44,097 bases of DNA from Pseudomonadota bacterium. GTDB lineage: Bacteria; Pseudomonadota; Gammaproteobacteria; Burkholderiales; SHXO01. The first letter of the stretch is position 1, and every line of letters starts with the position of its first letter. Of the stretch, positions 17,365-25,168 are shown one piece after another. Location: positions 1 to 44,097 of the forward strand of contig JAEZCG010000038.1 in assembly GCA_023430065.1 (NCBI GenBank), in the 5' to 3' direction. A program made the position numbers and the translations under genes. The notes under the pieces were generated by a model. That model was not told where the DNA came from. It searched no databases and saw nothing but the letters and a program-made list of their open reading frames with translations.

Positions 17365-17739
17365 CTTTCGCATCGACTTCTCGAACATTCGGTCGGTCTT
17401 CTCGTCGACGCGCATGATCGCGTCCTGCGCGTCGCGGGCGATGCGCTGTGCCTGCTCCGCCGCCGCCTGCGCCGCGCGGGCGGACTCGAGCGCCTCCTGG
17501 GCGAGGTCGGCGTCGGCGGGCGCCGCACGAAGCGTGGCGAGGATCTGATCGGCCTTGGCATTGGCCGCTTCCGCCGCCGCCCGGGCGGCCTTGGCTTCGG
17601 CGAGTGCGCTCTGCGCGGTCGACAAAGCCTGCTCGGCGGCACTGGGTCCTGACTGACCCGACCCCATCGATCCGCATCCGGACAGTATCAACAGGGAAAG
17701 CGCGAGCGGCAGGGCTGGCTTGGCGGAACGTAGGCGCAC
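17362..17739 (-). CDS. Alanine-zipper lipoprotein, Lpp/OprI-like
   Basis: The 125-residue protein begins with a lipoprotein signal ending in the lipobox LSGC, with Cys22 as the lipidated residue. The mature part is a long alanine-rich helix (AEQALSTAQSALAEAKAARA, continuing AAAEAANAKADQILATLR) with heptad-like spacing, as in Lpp and OprI outer membrane lipoproteins. It ends in charged EKSMRK with a terminal lysine, the residue through which Lpp is tied to peptidoglycan. It is about twice the length of Lpp. A GTG start is preceded by AGGAG at eight bases. The neighbouring L,D-transpeptidase is the enzyme class that attaches Lpp to peptidoglycan, so a functional link is plausible but inferred. 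Confidence 0.85.
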   Translation of the reverse strand: MRLRSAKPALPLALSLLILSGCGSMGSGQSGPSAAEQALSTAQSALAEAKAARAAAEAANAKADQILATLRAAPADADLAQEALESARAAQAAAEQAQRIARDAQDAIMRVDEKTDRMFEKSMRK

Positions 17740-17786
17740 CGTCGATCTCCTCAGTCGAGTTGGAAGACACTGTCAAGGTACATCTC

Positions 17787-17792
17787 ATTATA
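17787..17792 (-). promoter_or_regulatory. Candidate -10 hexamer TATAAT for the lipoprotein gene
   Basis: The minus strand reads TATAAT here, about 48 bases before the GTG start at 17739. No good -35 box is seen 16-18 bases upstream, so this is only a candidate. In this GC-rich background an exact TATAAT is uncommon. Confidence 0.35.
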
Positions 17793-17847
17793 TGCCGCGC
17801 GTTTTCGTGCGATGTAGCCGGCGGGCGTCACTCGCGACCAGCGCCTC

Positions 17848-17867
17848 AAATGCGAATCCTTATCATT
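17848..17867 (+). promoter_or_regulatory. Candidate Fur box before the imelysin operon
   Basis: The sequence AAATGCGAATCCTTATCATT differs at about three positions from the common proteobacterial Fur-box form AAATGAGAATGATTATCATT. It lies about 70-90 bases upstream of the first imelysin gene. Fur with ferrous iron would repress from here when iron is sufficient. The match is by eye; the downstream genes belong to families known to be iron-regulated, which supports the reading. Confidence 0.65.
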
Positions 17868-17939
17868 ACCCGTTTCCCCGTGGTAGAGTTGCCGTGGCGC
17901 ATCGATGCAACGACGAGGTCGAACCTGGTGGAGAAGCAA

Positions 17940-19103
17940 GTGTTGCGGAACACAGTCCTGTCGGTCATGGCGTCGCTCGCTCTGGCCGCGTCTTTCCTCA
18001 CGCCCGCCCGGGCCCAAACCATGGATCGCGCAGCAATGGTCCGGCACTACGCCGCCATGGTCCATGCGAGCTACGCCGATACGCTGGCGGCGGCGCTCGC
18101 GCTGCAGTCCGCCGTTGTCGCCCTCACGGACCGGCCCAGTGCCGAAGCGCTCTCGACCGCGCGCGAGGCCTGGGTGGCTGCGCGCGACTGGTACGGTCAG
18201 ACCGAGGCCTATCGCTTCTACGGCGGGCCCATCGACGACGACGACGGCCCGGAGGGGCGCATCAATGCCTGGCCGCTCGACGAGTCCTACGTCGACTACG
18301 TGGAAGGCCGGGCGAACAGCGGCGTGATCAACGATCGCCACGTCGCCATCGACAAGGAGACGTTGTCGCACATGAACGAGCGCGGCGGCGAAGAGAACAT
18401 TTCCGCCGGATGGCACGCCATCGAGTTCCTGCTGTGGGGACAGGACCTGGATGACGATGGACCGGGCAACCGCAGCTTCATGGACTTCGTCGATGGCGGC
18501 CGCGCCAACGCCGACCGCCGGCGCCAGTATCTCGAGGTCGCGACCGAGTTGCTGGTGGAGGACCTGCGCAGCCTGGTCGATGCGTGGGCGCCGAGCGCCG
18601 ACAACTACCGGCGGGAGTTCGAGCAGGGCGGCGACGAGTCGCTGCGCAAGATCATCGTCGGCATCGGCTCGCTCTCGCGTGGAGAACTCGCCGGCGAGCG
18701 CATGGAAGTCGCGCTGAACACGCAGGACCAGGAGGACGAGCACTCCTGCTTCTCCGACAACACGCATCGCGACATCGTGAGCAACGCGCTCGGCATCCAG
18801 AACGTCTGGCTCGGCCGTTACGTCCGGCGCGACGGCAGCACGATGACCGGACCGTCACTACGCGATCTGGTCGCGCAGCGCGATGCGACACTGGCCAGAC
18901 AGGTCAGCGCCCGGATCGAGAAGTCGCTGGCGCTGACGCGCGCGATCCAGGCACCCTTCGACCGCGAAATCGCGGGCGGACGCGCCGCGCCCGGACACCA
19001 GCGCGTGCAGCAGACCGTCGACAGCCTGGTGCAGCAGAGCAAGGATCTGGTCGACGCCGCGAATGCGATCGGCATCACGCGGCTCACGCTGGTCAACCCT
19101 TGA
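17940..19103 (+). CDS. Imelysin family periplasmic iron-regulated protein
   Basis: A 387-residue secreted protein. The signal peptide runs through VMASLALAASFLTPARA. The mature part is the helical imelysin domain with the diagnostic GxHxxE motif at residues 157-162 (GWHAIEFLLWGQD), plus a DDDDGPEG acidic loop and a C-terminal helical half (ALNTQDQEDEHSCFSDNTHRD). Relatives such as IrpA and ICMP are iron-regulated and thought to take part in iron uptake; the peptidase activity once reported is doubtful. The start is chosen as GTG 17940, seven bases after GGTGGAG; an in-frame ATG at 17967 would cut the signal peptide short. First gene of a four-gene operon behind a candidate Fur box. Confidence 0.92.
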   Translation: MLRNTVLSVMASLALAASFLTPARAQTMDRAAMVRHYAAMVHASYADTLAAALALQSAVVALTDRPSAEALSTAREAWVAARDWYGQTEAYRFYGGPIDDDDGPEGRINAWPLDESYVDYVEGRANSGVINDRHVAIDKETLSHMNERGGEENISAGWHAIEFLLWGQDLDDDGPGNRSFMDFVDGGRANADRRRQYLEVATELLVEDLRSLVDAWAPSADNYRREFEQGGDESLRKIIVGIGSLSRGELAGERMEVALNTQDQEDEHSCFSDNTHRDIVSNALGIQNVWLGRYVRRDGSTMTGPSLRDLVAQRDATLARQVSARIEKSLALTRAIQAPFDREIAGGRAAPGHQRVQQTVDSLVQQSKDLVDAANAIGITRLTLVNP

Positions 19104-19114
19104 CGCGGTTGCGC

Positions 19115-20542
19115 ATGCAAAAGCGCCGTTCGACTTGGCTGATCCTGGCAGCGGGCACCGTTGCCGCAGCGAGTTCGGCCTTGGCTGTGCCCTCGGTCGA
19201 CGAGGATCTCCTGGGAGAGCGCACGGGCGGTACGGGAACGGTGTTCGAGACGGGACGCAACGCCTTCTCCTTCCCGCTGGCCACGCTGGCCGACCCGGAA
19301 CGCACCCGGTTCGCGATCGGGAATTCGTTCTTCCGTCGCAACTGGGTCGAGGCACCCGCCTCGACCACCGCGCGCGACGGACTCGGCCCGCACTTCATCG
19401 CGCGCTCCTGCGGCGGATGCCACGTGCAGGACGGGCGCGGCGCGCCGCCCGACTGGAGCAAGGGCGAGCAGCCCGTCGGCCTGCTCATCCGGCTGTCGGT
19501 ACCGGGCCTCGGTGCGCACGGCGGGGTGGTCCCCGATCCGGTGTACGGCGATCAGCTCAACGTGTCAGCCATCCAGGACGTGGCGCCGGAGGGCCGCGTC
19601 GGCGTGAGGTGGCACTCCATCGAAGGCAAGTTCGACGACGGCACGCCGTTCACCATGCGGCAGCCGCAGTACGTGCTGTCGGACTTGTCCTACGGACCGC
19701 TGGCGAAAGACGCGATGCTCAGCCCGCGCATCGCACCGCAGCTGGCTGGCGTCGGCCTGATCGAAGCGATTCCCGAATCAGCGATTCTTGCCAACGAGGC
19801 GAAGCAGGCCGCGGCACCGGGCCCGATCAAGGGCAAGGCGAACCGCGTATGGGATGCGTACGCGCGCGAGATGCGCGCGGGGCGCTTCGGCTGGAAGGCA
19901 AACGTGGCGAGCCTCGCGCACCAGACGGCGGGCGCATTTGTCGGGGACATGGGCATCACCTCGTCCCTGTTCCCGGACGAGGCGTGCATGCCGGCGCAGG
20001 CCGATTGCCTCGCCGCCCCGCGCGGCGTCGACGCCGAGGGCAATCCGGAGATCGACGACGATACCTTCAGCAATGTCGTGTTCTACCAGGCCACGCTTGC
20101 GCCGGCGGCGCGGCGCCATGCGCGCGATCCGCAGGTCGTCGAAGGACAGAAGCTGTTCGAGCGCGCGCAGTGCGCCGTGTGCCACACGCCGAGCTACGTG
20201 ACCGGAAAGCGACCGTTCCCGAACTTGAGCAGCCCCGCCGTCGAAGCGCAGCGCATCTGGCCCTATACCGATCTCCTCCTGCACGACATGGGCGAAGCAT
20301 TGGCCGACGGCCGTCCCGATTTCGCCGCGAGCGGCAGGCAGTGGAAGACAGCGCCGCTGTGGGGCATCGGCCTGATCCGCGACGTCAACGGGCACCAGCG
20401 GCTGCTGCACGACGGGCGCGCCGACGGGGTGCTCGAGGCAATCTTGTGGCACGGCGGCGAGGCGGAGGGATCGCGGCGCTTCGTACTCGGACTGGACGCG
20501 GCGCAGCGTGCGGCGCTGGTGAAGTTCGTGGAGTCGCTTTGA
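19115..20542 (+). CDS. Di-heme oxidoreductase (DUF1111 family), secreted
   Basis: The 475-residue protein has a signal peptide (STWLILAAGTVAAASSALA) and two c-type heme motifs, C99GGCH and C353AVCH. The long region between them (GGVVPDPVYGDQLN, KFDDGTPFTMRQPQY, GITSSLFPDEAC) is typical of the DUF1111 di-heme family, sometimes called putative thiol oxidoreductases or MauG/peroxidase-like. In imelysin operons this protein may change the redox state of iron in the periplasm, which is inference. It starts 11 bases after the first imelysin stop. Its TGA at 20540 overlaps the TTG start of the next gene, so translation is coupled. Confidence 0.92.
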   Translation: MQKRRSTWLILAAGTVAAASSALAVPSVDEDLLGERTGGTGTVFETGRNAFSFPLATLADPERTRFAIGNSFFRRNWVEAPASTTARDGLGPHFIARSCGGCHVQDGRGAPPDWSKGEQPVGLLIRLSVPGLGAHGGVVPDPVYGDQLNVSAIQDVAPEGRVGVRWHSIEGKFDDGTPFTMRQPQYVLSDLSYGPLAKDAMLSPRIAPQLAGVGLIEAIPESAILANEAKQAAAPGPIKGKANRVWDAYAREMRAGRFGWKANVASLAHQTAGAFVGDMGITSSLFPDEACMPAQADCLAAPRGVDAEGNPEIDDDTFSNVVFYQATLAPAARRHARDPQVVEGQKLFERAQCAVCHTPSYVTGKRPFPNLSSPAVEAQRIWPYTDLLLHDMGEALADGRPDFAASGRQWKTAPLWGIGLIRDVNGHQRLLHDGRADGVLEAILWHGGEAEGSRRFVLGLDAAQRAALVKFVESL

Positions 20543-21609
20543 GCCTCGGCAGCGCATCGCCTCGTCGGCTGTCGGCGCCTGCAACCCTACTTTGCCTCGG
20601 TTTGGTGGCGACCAGCGCGCCGGCGCAGACCGATTGGCGCAGGGTGGCTGTGCCGATCTACGGCGCACAGGCGTATGCGCAGGGCGAGGCCACGTTCCTC
20701 GCGCAGCGTGCGCAACGCTTCGCCACGCAGGCGCAGGCGTTCGCCGAAACGATGGCGCGCTACTGCGCCGGCGAACCATCTGTGACGCTCGCGCACGATC
20801 AGGCGCAGTGGAAGCGAAGCGTCGAGGCCTGGGATGCGCTCGCGGCCCACGCGACGGGCCCGCTGATCGAACGTCGCAGCGCACGGCACATCGACTTCCC
20901 GCTCCGCGAGGCGAACCTGCGGCGTGCGATCGCGGATTCACCCACGACGCTGCAGGATCTGGAGTCGATCGGCGCCCCGGCGCGCGGCTTCAGCGCATTG
21001 GAGTGGCTGTTGTGGCGGGACACGCCGCGGCCGAACACCCCCGCATGCCACTACGCGGTGCTGCTGGGACAGGAGATCGAGGGCGAAGCCCGGGCGCTCG
21101 ATACGGCTGCACGAACGCGCGCCGAAACGCCACCCGAGGACGACGACGAGGCCGTCGCACGCCTTGCAGAGAGCCTCAACCAGTGGTTGGCCGGCATCGA
21201 GCAACTGCGCTGGACGTACCTGCGCAAGCCCCTGGAAGTGGCCGAGACGCGCGGGCAAACGCCGGCTTTCCCGCGCGCGCTCAGCGGTCACAGCGCCGCC
21301 TCTTGGGCATCGCGCTGGAAAACGCTGCGCGATGCTGCCGTGCTCGGTGCGCGGCCGGTTCCGCAGCTGGGAAAGGACTTCGTCCCGTTCGAGCCGCTGC
21401 TGCGCGGCCGCGGCCTGAACGCGCTCGCCGATCGACTGGTGGCTGCAACACAGCGTGCGGACGTGGCACTCGACGCCGTCGATCCGGTCTCCGCGGACCG
21501 GGTGCGCGCGGCCGCGTCCGCACTTGGCGAGCTTGCGCAGTTCACCGAGGACGAGCTTGCACCGGCCCTGTCGGTGAGGATGGGATTCAGCGATGCCGAT
21601 GGCGACTGA
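20539..21609 (+). CDS. Second imelysin family protein with altered signature
   Basis: The 356-residue secreted protein starts at TTG 20539, which overlaps the upstream stop; the signal peptide then is PATLLCLGLVATSAPAQ. The imelysin fold is recognisable, but the GxHxxE motif is replaced by GFSALE at residues 150-155 (GFSALEWLLWRD): the histidine is serine and the glutamate is kept. The same arrangement, one protein with GxHxxE and one without, occurs in other imelysin operons as I recall. The partner may bind metal differently or act as a structural subunit. The DUF1513 gene begins 17 bases before its end. No better start codon is present in frame. Confidence 0.88.
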   Translation: MSLGSASPRRLSAPATLLCLGLVATSAPAQTDWRRVAVPIYGAQAYAQGEATFLAQRAQRFATQAQAFAETMARYCAGEPSVTLAHDQAQWKRSVEAWDALAAHATGPLIERRSARHIDFPLREANLRRAIADSPTTLQDLESIGAPARGFSALEWLLWRDTPRPNTPACHYAVLLGQEIEGEARALDTAARTRAETPPEDDDEAVARLAESLNQWLAGIEQLRWTYLRKPLEVAETRGQTPAFPRALSGHSAASWASRWKTLRDAAVLGARPVPQLGKDFVPFEPLLRGRGLNALADRLVAATQRADVALDAVDPVSADRVRAAASALGELAQFTEDELAPALSVRMGFSDADGD

Positions 21610-22678
21610 TGGTGCCAACGAGACCCGCAGGCGTCTGCTCCGGGCGATCGTGGCCGCTCCGATGCTGGCGATGCGCGCTGCACGGGCGGCGCCGTCGTCT
21701 TCGCCGATCCTGGTTGCCTCCTGGGCGAACGCAGCCGGCCACTTCGAGATCGGCGTGATCCGCCTCGGCGACAGCGTGGAGATCCTTCACCGCATCGAAG
21801 CGCCGACGCGTGCGCACGGACTCGCCTGCACGCCTGATGGGCAAGTGATCGCCGTGTCGCGCCGTCCCGGCGACTGGATCGTGCGCTGGCAGCCCGGTGG
21901 CGAAGCGCACTGGACCTGGGTCGGCGACGAGCGCCGCTTCAGCGGCCACGTGCAACTCGCCCCCGATGGGGCAAGCCTGTTCACCACCGAGATCGACTTC
22001 GATAGCGGTGACGGCGTCCTCGTGCAGCGCGACGCGATCAACCTCGAGGAGATCGCGGCGTGGCCAACCGGTGGACATGATCCGCACGACCTGGAGTGGC
22101 TCGATGCGAGATACCTGCTCGTGGCCAACGGCGGCATCGAGACCCTGCCCGAAACCGGACGCGACAAACGCAACCTCGAGGGCATGGACGCCTCGCTCGC
22201 GCTGGTCGACACGAGGACGGGAACGCACGCAGGGATGTGGCGCCTGCCCGATCCACGCCTGAGCATCCGGCATCTCGCACGACACGCGTGCGGACGCGTC
22301 GGTGTCGCCCTGCAGGCAGAACACGACGATGCGCCGCGGCGGTCCCAGGCTCCGCTGTTTGCGACGTTCGACCCCGCCGCCCGCAAGCTCGTCCCGAGCG
22401 CTGCGGTGCGCACGCAGAACGGCTACTCCGGGGACATCACGGCCACGGATTCAGGCTGGGTACTTTCCTGCCCCAAGGACGATTGCGTGTTCAGCGTGGA
22501 CGAAAGGGGGCGCGTTAGCCGTCATGCGATCGCACAGGGCTGCGCACTGGTGACGTCGGCGGACCGCAGCTGCGCGTGGGCACTGGGCGACTCGAGCTGG
22601 CTGACGTTGCCTTCACCGGCCACCGTACACAGCACGGAGAAGGTCCTGCACTTCGACAATCACGCCCTGCTGCGCTGA
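21593..22678 (+). CDS. DUF1513 family protein, probable beta-propeller, secreted
   Basis: The 361-residue protein has an N-terminal TRRRLLRAIVAAPML, a possible Tat-type signal with consecutive arginines. It is followed by repeated blade-like strands (HGLACTPDGQVIAVSRRPGD, FSGHVQLAPDGASLFTTE, GGHDPHDLEWLDARYLLVAN). That pattern suits a seven-bladed propeller and matches DUF1513, a family found with imelysins and di-heme proteins in iron-regulated operons. Its biochemical role is unknown. Its start overlaps the second imelysin gene by 17 bases. It is the last gene of the operon; 88 bases separate it from the EamA transporter gene and no terminator is evident. Confidence 0.88.
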   Translation: MPMATDGANETRRRLLRAIVAAPMLAMRAARAAPSSSPILVASWANAAGHFEIGVIRLGDSVEILHRIEAPTRAHGLACTPDGQVIAVSRRPGDWIVRWQPGGEAHWTWVGDERRFSGHVQLAPDGASLFTTEIDFDSGDGVLVQRDAINLEEIAAWPTGGHDPHDLEWLDARYLLVANGGIETLPETGRDKRNLEGMDASLALVDTRTGTHAGMWRLPDPRLSIRHLARHACGRVGVALQAEHDDAPRRSQAPLFATFDPAARKLVPSAAVRTQNGYSGDITATDSGWVLSCPKDDCVFSVDERGRVSRHAIAQGCALVTSADRSCAWALGDSSWLTLPSPATVHSTEKVLHFDNHALLR

Positions 22679-22766
22679 TTGCCGCGGCACGCGTCACACG
22701 CGGCGTCGGGACCACGTAGACTGGGCTCAACCAGTCGACCCGGCGCACGTCGGGCTCCAATCATCC

Positions 22767-23660
22767 ATGTCCACCACCACCCTGCGCCGCCCCGTGGACG
22801 GCACGGCCGCCGGCCTCATGCTGCTGCTGTGCTTCCTGTGGGGCTTCACCCACGTCGCCTCCAAGCTCGCCGCGCCCGACATCTCGCTCGTGCTGCAGGG
22901 CGGATTGCGCTCGGTCCTCGCGCTGGCGCTGCTGTGGACCTGGGCATTGTCACGTGGCATTCGGCTGTTCGACCGCGACGGCACGCTGGCAGCCGGACTT
23001 GTCGCTGGACTTCTTTTCGCCGGCGAGTTCCTGTTCATCTTTGCCGGACTGGCGCATACCGGCGCATCGCGCATGGTGGTGTTCGTCTACCTGGCGCCCT
23101 GCCTCACGGCGCTCGGGCTGCACTGGTGGGTCCCGAGCGAGCGATTGGACCGCGCGCAGTGGCTGGGCGTGTGGCTGGCCTTCGTGGGTGTTGCGCTCGC
23201 CTTCCTCGACGGCTTCAGCGCCGGCCGCTCGTCCTTGCTGGGCGATGCATTCGGCGTCATCGGCGCGCTGTTGTGGGCGGCCACCACCGTGGTGATCCGG
23301 ACCACGAAGCTGGCGGGCGCGAGCGCGACCAAGACGCTGTTCTATCAGCTCGCGGTGTCCGCGGCGCTGCTTCCGGTCGCCTCGCTGCTCATCGGCGAAC
23401 CGGGCGTGACGGCGTGGAGTGCGATGGCTGTCGCGTCACTGTTGTATCAGGGCGCGATCGTCAGCTTCGGCAGCTATCTTGCCTGGTTCTGGCTGCTGCG
23501 CCATTACCTCGCGGCACGTCTGTCGGTATTCGCGTTTCTCACGCCGCTGTTCGGGGTCGTCTTCGGCGTGCTGGTGCTGGGCGAACCGCTGCGCCCCGCA
23601 TTCCTCTCCGCAGTCGCACTGGTCGGCGCAGGCATCTATCTGGTGAACAGGCGGGGCTAG
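22767..23660 (+). CDS. EamA/DMT family transporter
   Basis: The 297-residue protein has ten likely membrane helices in two EamA repeats. The first starts LMLLLCFLWGFTHVASKLAAP, and the second near AFGVIGALLWAATTVVIRT; it ends in VALVGAGIYLVNRRG. DMT transporters of this type export metabolites or amino acids; the substrate is unknown. Its stop codon shares the palindrome CTAG (23657-23660) with the stop codon of the convergent M20 gene, leaving no space for a terminator between them. Confidence 0.92.
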   Translation: MSTTTLRRPVDGTAAGLMLLLCFLWGFTHVASKLAAPDISLVLQGGLRSVLALALLWTWALSRGIRLFDRDGTLAAGLVAGLLFAGEFLFIFAGLAHTGASRMVVFVYLAPCLTALGLHWWVPSERLDRAQWLGVWLAFVGVALAFLDGFSAGRSSLLGDAFGVIGALLWAATTVVIRTTKLAGASATKTLFYQLAVSAALLPVASLLIGEPGVTAWSAMAVASLLYQGAIVSFGSYLAWFWLLRHYLAARLSVFAFLTPLFGVVFGVLVLGEPLRPAFLSAVALVGAGIYLVNRRG

Positions 23661-25078
23661 TCGCCGCGTCTCGCATGCGCCACCAGTACCTGGGCCACAC
23701 AAGCGGTCAACTTCTTCGCATACGGCACGTGCAGGAACTCGTTGGGTCCGTGCGCGTTCGACTTCGGGCCGAGCACGCCGGTGATGAGGAACTGCGCGTC
23801 GGGGAAATGCTTGCCGAGCATGCCCATGAACGGAATCGTGCCGCCCTCGCCTATCATCGCCGCCGGCTTGCCGTAGTGGGTGCGCGAGGCGGCATCGAGA
23901 GCGCCCTTGAGCCAGAGTGCCGTGGGCGGTGCGCTCCACCCGCTGGCCGCCTGGTCGGCCTCGAAGTTCACCTGTGCGCCGAGCGGCGGATCCTTCTCCA
24001 GCACTGCTTTCATCGCGCTGACCGCTCGCTCGGCATCGAGCAGGGGCGGCAGACGTAGCGAGAGCTTGAGCGCGGTGCACGGACGCAGCACGTTGCCGGC
24101 GTCCTTGATCGCCGGCATGCCGTCCGCCCCCACCACCGACAGGAACGGCCGCCACGTGCGATTCAGGATCGCCTCGCCGAAGTCGCTCACCATCGGCTGC
24201 GTGGTGCCGGCGAAGGGAAACTTGCGATACACGCTGTCGCCCAGGATCGCGCCGGCCGCGTTCGCCTGCTCGATACGCTCTGCCGGGATTTCGCAGTGGA
24301 AGTCGCGGGGCCGGATCCGGCCGCTCGATGCATCCTCCAGGCGGTCGAGCAGGATGCGGGCGATGCGGAACGACGAGGGCACCACACCGCTTGCATCGCC
24401 CGAGTGCACGCCTTCGCCCAGCACGTCGATGCGCAGCGTACCGGCGGCGAGTCCGCGCAGCGATGTCGTCACCCAGAGTTGCTCGTAGTTGCCGCATCCG
24501 GAGTCGAGCCCGATGACGAAGTCGACCTTGCCCATGCGTGGCGCGAGCGCCTCCAGGTAGGCGGGCAGGTCGTAGCTTCCGCTCTCCTCGCAGCACTCGA
24601 TCAGGCCGACGATGCGCGCGTGCGGTGCGCCCTGCGCGTGCAGCGCCGCGACCGCGGCGAGCGAGGCGAACACCGCGTAGCCGTCGTCGGCGCCGCCGCG
24701 GCCGTACAGCCTGCCCTCTTCCATCACCGGTACCCACGGACCGAAGCCGTCGCGCCAGCCGACCATCTCCGGCTGCTTGTCCAGGTGGCCGTACATCAGC
24801 ACGGTGCCGCGCGCATCCCCGTGCGCCGCAATGTCGAACACGAGCACCGGCGTGCGGCCAGGCAGGCGCATCACCTCGATGTGCATGCCGGACAGGTCCT
24901 GCGCGCGGCACCACGCCTCGGCCATGGAAACCGCTGCGTCGATGTGGCCGTTCTTCGACCAATCGGGATCGAAGTGGGGCGACTTGCACGGCAGGCGGAT
25001 GTAGTCGATCAGGCGCGGGACGATTTCGCTGTCCCACTTGAGATCGATGGCGCGGACGAGGGTACGGGAATCGAGCAC
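23657..25078 (-). CDS. M20 family metallopeptidase (dipeptidase type)
   Basis: The protein is about 473 residues from the chosen GTG. M20 zinc ligands are visible in order: His in LMYGHLDKQPE, bridging Asp in GRGGADDGYAVF, the Glu pair in ECCEESGS, Asp in GLDSGCGN and the late His in SNAHGPNEF. The lid domain lies between about residues 200 and 370 (LGEGVHSGDASGVVPSSFR). Members cleave dipeptides or N-acyl amino acids in the cytoplasm. The frame is open to an ATG at 25156, but the GTG at 25078 has AGGA eight bases upstream and gives the usual family N-terminus. Its stop overlaps the stop of the EamA gene on the other strand. Confidence 0.92.
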   Translation of the reverse strand: MLDSRTLVRAIDLKWDSEIVPRLIDYIRLPCKSPHFDPDWSKNGHIDAAVSMAEAWCRAQDLSGMHIEVMRLPGRTPVLVFDIAAHGDARGTVLMYGHLDKQPEMVGWRDGFGPWVPVMEEGRLYGRGGADDGYAVFASLAAVAALHAQGAPHARIVGLIECCEESGSYDLPAYLEALAPRMGKVDFVIGLDSGCGNYEQLWVTTSLRGLAAGTLRIDVLGEGVHSGDASGVVPSSFRIARILLDRLEDASSGRIRPRDFHCEIPAERIEQANAAGAILGDSVYRKFPFAGTTQPMVSDFGEAILNRTWRPFLSVVGADGMPAIKDAGNVLRPCTALKLSLRLPPLLDAERAVSAMKAVLEKDPPLGAQVNFEADQAASGWSAPPTALWLKGALDAASRTHYGKPAAMIGEGGTIPFMGMLGKHFPDAQFLITGVLGPKSNAHGPNEFLHVPYAKKLTACVAQVLVAHARRGD

Positions 25079-25168
25079 GGCAGCGGTCCTGGGGGTGAAG
25101 ACGCGCGCCGAGTGTAGCACCGCGGGCGCGAGCATCCCGTGAGCGGGACGCAGCACCGAAGCGGATCG

